Positions 50,486-62,440 of a stretch of DNA of 64,000 nt are shown here, one piece after another (within the stretch, counting starts at the first letter, position 1; each line of letters starts with the position of its first letter). The position numbers and the translations under genes were made by a program. Location: positions 434,001 through 498,000 of the forward strand of contig CANTAL010000104.1 in the NCBI GenBank assembly GCA_947650365.1. The letters run 5' to 3'. The notes beneath the pieces are model-generated. The model did not search any database. It had not been told where the DNA came from and worked only from the letters and a program-made list of their open reading frames with translations. This DNA is from Chamaelirium japonicum (Eukaryota; Streptophyta; Magnoliopsida; Liliales; Melanthiaceae).

Positions 50486-53405
50486 CGTACGATCCATTCG
50501 AATTCATTCACACGATCCATTCTAATTCATTCATACGATCCATTCTAATTCATTCATACAATCCATTCTAATTCTTTCACATGATCCATTCTAATTCATT
50601 CGTAGGATCCATTCTAATTCATTCGTACAATCTATTCTATTTCATTCGTACGATCCATTCTTACTCATTCGTTTGATCCATTCTAATTCATTCGGACGAA
50701 TGTATCCATTCTAATTTGTTCGTACGATCCATTCTAATTCATTCGTACGATCTATTCTAATTCATTCGTACGATCCATTCTAATTCATTCGTCCGATCCA
50801 TTCTAATTCATTCGCACGAATGTATCCATTCTAATTCATTCGTACGATCCATTCTAATTCATTCGTAAGATCCATTCTAATTCATTCGTACGATCCATTC
50901 TAATTCATTCGTACGATCCATTCTAATTCATTCACACGAATGTATCTATTCTAGTTCATTCGTACGATCCATTCTAATTCATTCGTATGATCCATTCTAA
51001 TTCATTCGCACGATCCATTCTAATTCATTCGTACGATCCATTCTAATTCATTCATACGATCCATTCTAATTCATTCGTATGATCCATTCTAATTCATTCG
51101 CACAAATGTATCCATTCTAATTCATTCGTATGATCCATTCGAATTCATTCGCACGATCCATTCTAATTCATTCGTACGATCCATTCTAATTCATTCGCAC
51201 GATCTGTTCTTATTCATTCGCACAATCCATTCTAATTCATTCGCACGAATGAATCCATTCTAATTCATTCGTACGATCCATTCTAATTCATTCGTACGAT
51301 CCATTCTAATTCATTCGTATGATCCATTCTAATTAATTCGTATGATCCATTCTAATTCATTCGTACGATCCATTCTAATTCATTCATACAATCCATTCTA
51401 ATTCATTCGCACGAATGTATCCATTCTAATTAATTCGTACAATCTATTCTAATTCATTCGTATGATCTATTCTTATTCATTCGCACGATCCAGTCTAATT
51501 GATTCGCACGATCTATTCTAATTCATTCGCACGAATGTATCCATTCTAATTCATTCGTACGATCCATTCTTATTCATTAATATGATCCATTCTAATTCAT
51601 TCGTACGATCCATTCTAATTCATATGCACAAAGGTATCCATTCTAATCCATTCGTAGGATCCATTCTAATCCATTCGTACGATCCATTCTAATTCATTCG
51701 TACGATCCATTCTAATTCATTCGCTCGAATGTATCCATTCTAATCCATTCGTACGATCCATTCTAATCCATTCGTACGATCCATTCTAATTCATTCGTAC
51801 GATCCATTCCAATTCATTCGCTAGAATGTATCCATTCTAATCCATTCGTACGATCCATTCTAATCCATTCGTACGATCCATTCTAATTCATTCGCATGAA
51901 TGTAACCATTCTAATTCATTCATTTGATCCATTCTAATTCATTCGTACGATCCATTCTAATTCATTCGTCCGATCCATTCTAATTCATTCGCACGAATGT
52001 ATCCATTCTAATTCATTCGTATGATCCATTCTAATTCATTCGTACGATCCATTCTAACTCATTCGTACGATCCATTCTAATTCATTCGCACGATCTGTTC
52101 TTATTCATTCGCTCTATCCATTCTAATTCATTCGCACGAATGTATCCATTCTAATTCATTCGTACGATCCATTCTAATTCATTCGCACGAATGTATCCAT
52201 TCTAGTTCATTCGTACGATCCATTCTAATTCATTCGTACGATCCATTCTAATTCATTCGCACGATCCATTCTAATTCATTCGTACGATCCATTCTAATTC
52301 ATTCATACGATCCATTCTAATTCATTCGTACGATCCATTCTTACTCATTGGTACGATCCATTCTAATTCATTCGTACGATCCATTCGAATTCATTCGCAT
52401 GATCCATTCTAATTCATTCATACGATCCATTCTAATTCATTCGCACGATCCATTCTAATTCATTCGCACGAATGTATCCATTCTAATTCATTCGTACGAT
52501 CTATTCTAATTCATTCGCACGATCCATTCTAATTCATTCGTACGATCCATTCTAATTCTTTCACACGATCCATTCTAATTCATTCGTACGATCCATTCTA
52601 ATTCATTCGCACGATCCATTCTAATTCATTCGTACGATCCATTCTAATTCATTCATACGATCCATTCTAATTCATTCGTATGATCCATTCTAATTCATTC
52701 GCACAAATGTATCCATTCTAATTCATTCGTACGATCCATTCTAATTCATTCTAATTCATTCGCACGAATGTATCCATTCTAATTCATTCGTAGGATCCAT
52801 TCTAATTCCTTCGTACGATCCATTCTAATTCATTCGTACGATCCATTCTAATTCATTCGTACAATCTATTCTAATTCATTCGTACGAATGGATACATTCG
52901 TGTGAATGAATTAGAATGGATCGTACGAATGAGTAAGAATGGATCGTACGAATGAAATAGAATGGATTGCACGAATGAATTAGAATGGATCGTACGAATG
53001 AATTAGAATGGATCGTGTGAAAGAATTAGAATGGATTGTATGAATGAATTAGAATGGATCGTACGAATGAATTAGAATGGATCGTACGAAGGAATTAGAA
53101 TGGATCGTACGAATGAATTAGAATGGATCGTACGAATGAATTAGAATAGATCGTACAAATGTATCCATTCTAATTCATTCGTACGATCCATTCTAATTCA
53201 TTCGTACGATCCATTCTAATTCATTCGTACGATCCATTCTAATTCATTCGCATGAATGTATCCATTCTAGTTCATTCGTATGATCCACTCTAATTCATTC
53301 GTACGATCCATTCTAATTCATTCACACGATCCATACTAATTCATTCGTACGATCAATTCTAATTCATTCGCACGAATGTATCCATTCTAATTCATTCGTA
53401 TGATC
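50486..53405. repeat. Bidirectional satellite, segment I
   Basis: Blocks: F 50486-52884, R 52885-53155, F 53156-53405. The interval 51300-51660 carries the diagnostic CCAGTCTAATTGATTCGCA and CATATGCACAAAGG units and CCATTCGTAGGATCC. It matches 55320-55690 and 58880-59240 inside the higher-order repeats that follow. Confidence 0.94.
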
Positions 53406-56150
53406 CTGAATTAGAATGGATCGTGCACGAATGTATCCATTCTAATTCATTCGTACGATCCATTCTAATTCATTAATATGATCCATTCTAATTCATTCGT
53501 ACGATCCATTCTAATTCATATGTACAAAGGTATCCATTCTAATCCATTCGTAGGATCCATTCTAATCCATTCGTACGATCCATTCTAATTCATTCGTACG
53601 ATCCATTCTAATTCATTCGCTCGAATGTATCCATTCTAATCCATTCGTACGATCCATTCTAATCCATTCGTACGATCCATTCTAATTCATTCTCATGAAT
53701 GTAACCTCGTACGATCCATTCTAATTCGTTCATATGATCCATTCTAATTCGTTCGTACGATCCATTCTAATTCGTTCGTACGATCCATTCTAATTCATTC
53801 GTATGATCCATTCTAATTCATTCCTACGATCTATTCTAATTCATTCGCTCGAATATATCCATTCTAATTCATTCGTTCGATCCATTCTAATTCATTCGCA
53901 CGATCCATTCTAATTCATTCGTATGATCCATTCTAATCCATTCGTACGATCCATTCTAATTCATTCGTACGATCCATTCTAATTCATTCGTACGATCCAT
54001 TCTAATTCATTCGCACGATCCATTCTAATTCATTCGTACAATCCATTCTAATTCATTCATACGATCCATTCTAATTCATTCGTACGATCCATTCTAATTC
54101 ATTCATACAATCCATTCTAATTCATTCGTACGATCCATTCTAATTCACTCATACGATCCATTCTTATACATTCATACGAACCATTCTAATTCATTTGCAC
54201 GAATATATCCATTCTAATTCATTCGTACGATCCATTCTAATTCCTTCGTACGATCTATTCTAATTCATTCGTACGATCTATTCTAATTCATTCGTATGAT
54301 CCATTCTAATTCATTCGTATGATCCATTCTAATTCATTCGTATAATCCATTCTAATTCATTCGTACGAATGGATACATTCGTGTGAATGAATTAGAATGG
54401 ATCGTATAAATGGATCGTACGAATGAAATAGAATGGATTGCACGAATGAATTAGAATGGATCGTACGAATGAATTAGAATGGATCGTGTGAAAGAATTAG
54501 AATGGATTGTATGAATGAATTAGAATGGATCGTACGAAGGCATTAGAATGTATCAAACGAATGAATTAGAATGGATCATGCGAATTAATTAGAATGGATC
54601 GTACGAATGAATTAGAATGGATCGTGCTAATGAATTAGAATTGATCGAACGAATGAATTAGCATGGATCGTGCTAATGAATTAGAATGGAACGTACGAAT
54701 GAATTAGAATGGATCGTGTGAAAGAATTAGAATGGATTGTATGAATGAATTAGAATGAATTCGTACGATCCATTCAAATTCATTCGCACAATCCATTCTA
54801 ATTCATTCATACGATCCATTCTAATTCATTCATACAATCCATTCTAATTCTTTCACACGATCCATTCTAATTCATTCGTAGGATCCATTCTAATTCATTC
54901 GTACAATCTATTCTATTTCATTCGTACGATCCATTCTTACTCATTCGTATGATCCATTCTAATTCATTCGTACGATCCATTCTAATTCATTTGTACGATC
55001 CATTCTAATTCATTCGTACAATCCATTCAATTCCATTCGTACGATCCATTCTTACTCATTCGTATGATCCATTCTAATTCATTCGCACGAATGTATCCAT
55101 TCTAATTCATTCATACAATCCATTCTAATTCATTCCGTACGATCCATTCTAATTCATTCGTACGATTGTACGAATGAATTAGAATGGATCGTACGAATGA
55201 ATTAGAATAGATTGTGCGAATGAATTAGAATGGATCGTACGAATGAATTAAAATGGATCATACGAATGAGTAAGAATGGATCGTACGAATGAATTAGAAT
55301 GGATCGTACGAATGAATTAGTATGATCCATTCTAATTCATTCGTATGATCCATTCTAATTAATTCGTATGATCCATTCTAATTCATTCGTACGATCCATT
55401 CTAATTCATTCATACAATCCATTCTAATTCATTCGCACGAATGTATCCATTCTAATTAATTCGTACGATCCATTCTAATTCATTCGTATGATCTATTCTT
55501 ATTCATTCGCACGATCCAGTCTAATTGATTCGCACGATCCATTCTAATTCATTCGCACGAATGTATCCATTCTAATTCATTCGTACGATCCATTCTAATT
55601 CATTAATATGATCCATTCTAATTCATTCGTACGATCCATTCTAATTCATATGCACAAAGGTATCCATTCTAATCCATTCGTAAGATCCATTCTAATCCAT
55701 TCGTACGATCCATTCTAATTCATTCGTACGATCCATTCTAATTCATTCGCTCGAATGTATCCATTCTAATCCATTCGTACGATCCATTCTAATCCATTCG
55801 TACGATCCATTCTAATTCATTCGCATGAATGTAACCATTCTAATTCATTCATTTGATCCATTCTAATTCATTCGTACGATCCATTCTAATTCATTCGTCC
55901 GATCCATTCTAATTCATTCGCACGAATGTATCCATTCTAATTCATTCGTACGATCCATTCTAATTCATTCGTACGATCCATTCTAATTCATTCGCACGAA
56001 TGTATCCATTCTAGTTCATTCGTATGATCCATTCTAATTCATTCGTACGATCCATTCTAATTTATTCGCACGATCCATACTAATTCATTCGTACGATCAA
56101 TTCTAATTCATTCGCACGAATGTATCTATTCTAGTTCATTCGTACGATCC
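53405..56150 (+). repeat. ~3.57-kb higher-order unit, copy A (internally deleted, 2.75 kb)
   Basis: Blocks: R 53406-53426, F to 54366, R to 54755, F to 55165, R to 55320, F to 56150. It begins at GGATCCTGAATTAGAATG or its equivalent, as do copies B and C. Two deletions separate it from B. About 145 bp are missing near 53426. A stretch of roughly 750 bp is missing at 55320, where GAATGAATTAG is fused directly to TATGATCC, joining an R block to an F block. Confidence 0.88.
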
Positions 56151-59100
56151 TGAATTAGAATGGATCGTACGAATGAATTAGAATGGATACCTTTGTGCAT
56201 ATGAATTAGAATGGATCGTACGAATGAAATAGAATGGATCATATTAATGAATTAGAATGGATTGTACGAATGAATTAGAATGGATACATTCGTGCGAATG
56301 AATTAGAATAGATCGTGCACGAATGTATCCATTCTAATTCATTCGTACGATCCATTCTAATTCATTAATATGATCCATTCTAATTCATTCGTACGATCCA
56401 TTCTAATTCATATGCACAAAGGTATCCATTCTAATCCATTCGTAGGATCTATTCTAATCCATTCGTACGATCCATTCTAATTCATTCGTACGATCCATTC
56501 TAATTCATTCGCTCGAATGTATCCATTCTAATCCATTCGTACGATCCATTCTAATCCATTCGTACGATCCATTCTAATTCATTCTCATGAATGTAACCTC
56601 GTACGATCCATTCTAATTCGTTCATATGATCCATTCTATTTCGTTCGTACGATCCATTCTAATTCGTTCGTACGATCCATTCTAATTCATTCGTATGATC
56701 CATTCTAATTCATTCCTACGATCTATTCTAATTCATTCGCACGATCCATTCTAATTCATTCGTATGATCCATTCTAATCCATTCGTACGATCCATTCTAA
56801 TTCATTCGTACGATCCATTCTAATTCATTCGTACGATCCATTCTAATTCATTCGCACGAATGTATCCATTCTAGTTCATTCGTATGATCCATTCTAATTC
56901 ATTCGTACGATCCATTCTAATTCATTCGCACGATCTATTCTAATTCATTCGTACGATCCATTCTAATTCACTTATACGATCCATTCTAATACATTCATAC
57001 GAACCATTCTAATTCATTTGCACGAATATATCTATTCTAATTCATTCGTACGATCCATTCTAATTCCTTCGTACGATCCATTCTAATTCATTCGTACGAT
57101 CCATTCTAATTCATTCGTACGATCCATTCTAATTCATTCGTACAATCAATTCTAATTCATTCATACGAATGGATACATTCGTGTGAATGAATTAGAATGG
57201 ATCGTAGAAATGAGTAAGAATGGATCGTACGAATGAAATAGAATGGATTGCACGAATGAATTAGAATGGATCGTACGAATGAATTAGAATCGATCGTGTG
57301 AAAGAATTAGAATGGATTGTATGAATGAATTAGAATGGATCTTACGAAGGAATTAGAATGTATCAAACGAATGAATTAGAATGGATCGTGCGAATTAATT
57401 AGAATGGATCGTACGAATGAATTAGAATGGATCGTGCTAATGAATTAGAATTGATCGAACGAATGAATTAGCATGGATCGTGCTAATGAATTAGAATGGA
57501 ACGTACGAATGAATTAGAATGGATCGTGTGAAAGAATTAGAATGGATTGTATGAATGAATTAGAATGAATTCGTACGATCCATTCAAATTCATTCGCACG
57601 ATCCATTCTAATTCATTCATACGATCCATTCTAATTCATTCATACAATCCATTCTAATTCTTTCACACGATCCATTCTAATTCATTCGTAGGATCCATTC
57701 TAATTCATTCGTACAATCTATTCTATTTCATTCGTACGATCCATTCTTACTCATTCGTATGATCCATTCTAATTCATTCGTACGATCCATTCTAATTCAT
57801 TTGTACGATCCATTCTAATTCATTCGTACAATCCATTCTATTCCATTCGTACGATCCATTCTTACTCATTCGTATGATCCATTCTAATTCATTCGCACGA
57901 ATGTATCCATTCTAATTCATTCATACAATCCATTCTAATTCATTCCGTACGATCCATTCTAATTCATTCGTATGATTGTACGAATGAATTAGAATGGATC
58001 GTACGAATGAATTAGAATAGATTGTGCGAATGAATTAGAATGGATCGTACGAATGAATTAAAATGGATCATACGAATGAGTAAGAATGGATCGTACGAAT
58101 GAATTAGAATGGATCGTACGAATGAATTAGAATGGATCGTACAAATAAATTAGAATGGATACATTCGTCCGAATGAATTAGAATAGATCATACAAATGAG
58201 TAAGAATGGATCGTACGAATGAAATAGAATAGATTGTACGAATGAATTAGTATGGATCCTACGAATGAATTAGAATGGATCGTGTGAAAGAATTAGAATG
58301 GATTGTATGAATGAATTAGAATGGATCGTATGAATGAATTAGAATGGATCGTGCGAATGAATTCGAATGGATCGTACGAATTCATTCTAATTCTTTCACA
58401 CGATCCATTGTAATTCTTTCACACGATCCATTCTAATTCATTCGTATGTTCCATTCTAATTCATTAGCACGATCCATGCTAATTCATTCGTTCGATCAAT
58501 TCTGATTCATTAGCACGATCCATTCTAATTCATTCGTACGATCCATTCTAATTCATTCGCACGATCCATTCTAATTCATTCATAGGATCCATTCTAATTC
58601 ATTCATACGATCTATTCTAATTCTTTCGCACGAATGTATCCATTCTAATTCATTCGCACGAATGTATCCATTCTAATTCATTCGTACGATCCATTCTAAT
58701 TCATTCATACAATCCATTCGAATTTATTCGCACGATCCATTCTAATTCATTCATATGATCCATTCTAATTCATTCATACAATCCATTCTAATTCTTTCAC
58801 ACGATCCATTCTAATTCATTCGTACGATCCATTCTAATTCATTCGTACAATCCATTCTATTTCATTCGTGCGATCCATTCTAATTCATTCGTATGATCCA
58901 TTCTAATTAATTCGTATGATCCATTCTAATTCATTCGTACGATCCATTCTAATTCATTCATACAATCCATTCTAATTCATTCGCACGAATGTATCCATTC
59001 TAATTAATTCGTACGATCCATTCTAATTCATTCGTATGATCTATTCTTATTCATTCGCACGATCCAGTCTAATTGATTCGCACGATCCATTCTAATTCAT

Positions 59101-59720
59101 TCGCACGAATGTATCCATTCTAATTCATTCGTACGATCCATTCTAATTCATTAATATGATCCATTCTAATTCATTCGTACGATCCATTCTAATTCATATG
59201 CACAAAGGTATCCATTCTAATCCATTCGTAGGATCCATTCTAATCCATTCGTACGATCCATTCTAATTCATTCGTACGATCCATTCTAATTCATTCGCTC
59301 GAATGTATCCATTCTAATCCATTCGTACGATCCATTCTAATCCATTCGTACGATCCATTCTAATTCATTCGCATGAATGTAACCATTCTAATTCATTCAT
59401 TTGATCCATTCTAATTCATTCGTACGATCCATTCTAATTCATTCGTCCGATCCATTCTAATTCATTCGCACGAATGTATCCATTCTAATTCATTCGTACG
59501 ATCCATTCTAATTCATTCGTACGATCCATTCTAATTCATTCATACGATCCATTCTAATTCATTCGCACGAATGTATCCATTCTAGTTCATTCATATGATC
59601 CATTCTAATTCATTCGTACGATCCATTCTAATTCATTCGCACGATCCATACTAATTCATTCGTACGATCAATTCTAATTCATTCGCACGAATGTATCTAT
59701 TCTAGTTCATTCGTACGATC
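56151..59720 (+). repeat. ~3.57-kb higher-order unit, copy B (full length)
   Basis: Blocks: R 56151-56316, F to 57167, R to 57568, F to 57974, R to 58377, F to 59720. Landmarks recur in C about 3570 bp later: TGCACGAATGTATCC at 56316 and 59888, and GTAACCTCGTACGATCC at about 56593 and 60166. In the first 170 bp I see about one difference between B and C, so the duplication is recent. Confidence 0.92.
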
Positions 59721-62440
59721 CTGAATTAGAATGGATCGTACGAATGAATTAGAATGGATACCTTTGTGCATATGAATTAGAATGGATCGTACGAATGAAA
59801 TAGAATGGATCATATTAATGAATTAGAATGGATTGTACGAATGAATTAGAATGGATACATTCGTGCGAATGAATTAGAATGGATCGTGCACGAATGTATC
59901 CATTCTAATTCATTCGTACGATCCATTCTAATTCATTAATATGATCCATTCTAATTCATTCGTACGATCCATTCTAATTCATATGCACAAAGGTATCCAT
60001 TCTAATCCATTCGTAGGATCTATTCTAATCCATTCGTACGATCCATTCTAATTCATTCGTACGATCCATTCTAATTCATTCACTCGAATGTATCCATTCT
60101 AATCCATTCGTACGATCCATTCTAATCCATTCGTACGATCCATTCTAATTCATTCTCATGAATGTAACCTCGTACGATCCATTCTAATTCGTTCATATGA
60201 TCCATTCTATTTCGTTCGTACGATCCATTCTAATTCGTTCGTACGATCCATTCTAATTCATTCGTATGATCCATTCTAATTCATTCCTACGATCTATTCT
60301 AATTCATTCGCTCGAATATATCCATTCTAATTCATTCGTTCGATCCATTCTAATTCATTCGCACGATCCATTCTAATTCATTCGTATGATCCATTCTAAT
60401 CCATTCGTACGATCCATTCTAATTCATTCGTACGATCCATTCTAATTCATTCGTACGATCCATTCTAATTCATTCGCACGAATGTATCCATTCTAGTTCA
60501 TTCGTACGATCCATTCTAATTCATTCGTACGATCCATTCTAATTCATTCGCACGATCTATTCTAATTCATTCGTACGATCCATTCTAATTAACTTATACG
60601 ATCCATTCTAATACATTCATACGAACCATTCTAATTCATTTGCACGAATATATCCATTCTAATTCATTCGTACGATCCATTCTAATTCCTTCGTACGATC
60701 CATTCTAATTCATTCGTACGATCCATTCTAATTCATTCGTACGATCCATTCTAATTCATTCGTACAATCAATTCTAATTCATTCATACGAATGGATACAT
60801 TCGTGTGAATGAATTAGAATGGATCGTACAAATGAGTAAGAATGGATCGTACGAATGAAATAGAATGGATTGCACGAATGAATTAGAATGGATCGTACGA
60901 ATGAATTAGAATCGATCGTGTGAAAGAATTAGAATGGATTGTATGAATGAATTAGAATGGATCTTACGAAGGAATTAGAATGTATCAAACGAATGAATTA
61001 GAATGGATCGTGCGAATTAATTAGAATGGATCGTACGAATGAATTAGAATGGATCGTGCTAATGAATTAGAATTGATCGAACGAATGAATTAGCATGGAT
61101 CGTGCTAATGAATTAGAATGGAACGTACGAATGAATTAGAATGGATCGTGTGAAAGAATTAGAATGGATTGTATGAATGAATTAGAATGAATTCGTACGA
61201 TCCATTCAAATTCATTCGCACGATCCATTCTAATTCATTCATACGATCCATTCTAATTCATTCATACAATCCATTCTAATTCTTTCACACGATCCATTCT
61301 AATTCATTCGTAGGATCCATTCTAATTCATTCGTACAATCTATTCTATTTCATTCGTACGATCCATTCTTACTCATTCGTATGATCCATTCTAATTCATT
61401 CGTACGATCCATTCTAATTCATTTGTACGATCCACTCTAATTCATTCGTACAATCCATTCTATTTCATTCGTACGATCCATTCTTACTCATTCGAGTGAT
61501 CCATTCTAATTCATTCGCACGAAGGTATCCATTCTAATACATTCATACAATCCATTCTAATTCATTCCTTACGATCCATTCTAATTCATTCGTATGATCG
61601 TACGAATGAATTAGAATGGATCGTACGAATGAATTAGAATAGATTGTGCGAATGAATTAGAATGGATCGTACGAATGAATTAGAATGGATCGTACGAATG
61701 AATTAGAATGGATCATACGAATGAGTAAGAATGGATCATACGAATGAATTAGAATGGATCGTACGAATGAATTAGAATGGATCGTACAAATAAATTAGAA
61801 TGGATACATTCGTCCGACTGAATTAGAATGGATCATACGAATGAGTAAGAATGGATCGTACGAATGAAATAGAATAGATTGTACGAATGAATTAGAATGG
61901 ATCCTACGAATGAATTAGAATGGATCGTGTGAAAGAATTACAATGGATTGTATGAATGAATTAGAATGGATCGTATGAATGAATTAGAATGGATCGTGCG
62001 AATGAATTCGAATGGATCGTACGAATTCATTCTAATTCATTCATACAATCCATTCTAATTCTTTCACACGATCCATTCTAATTCATTCGTACGTTCCATT
62101 CTAATTCATTAGCACGATCCATGCTAATTCATTCGTTCGATCAATTCTAATTCATTAGCACGATACATTCTAATTCATTCGTACGATCCATTCTAATTCA
62201 TTCGCATGATCCATTCTAATTCATTCATAGGATCCATTCTAATTCATTCATACGATCTATTCTAATTCTTTCGCACGAATGTATCCATTCTAATTCATTC
62301 GCACGAATGTATCCATTCTAATTCATTTGTACGATCCATTCTAATTCATTCGTATGATCCATTCGAATTCATTCGCACGATCCATTCTAATTCATTCATA
62401 CGATCCATTCTAATTCTTTCACAGGATCCATTCTAATTCA
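59721..62440 (+). repeat. ~3.57-kb higher-order unit, copy C (incomplete)
   Basis: Blocks: R 59721-59888, F to 60788, R to 61190, F to 61590, R to 62025, F onward. It follows B block for block. C keeps about two units near 60300-60350 that B lacks, and copy A also has them. Similarity to B fades after about 62330-62440, before the B segment with the CCAGTCTAATTG units would appear. Confidence 0.9.
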
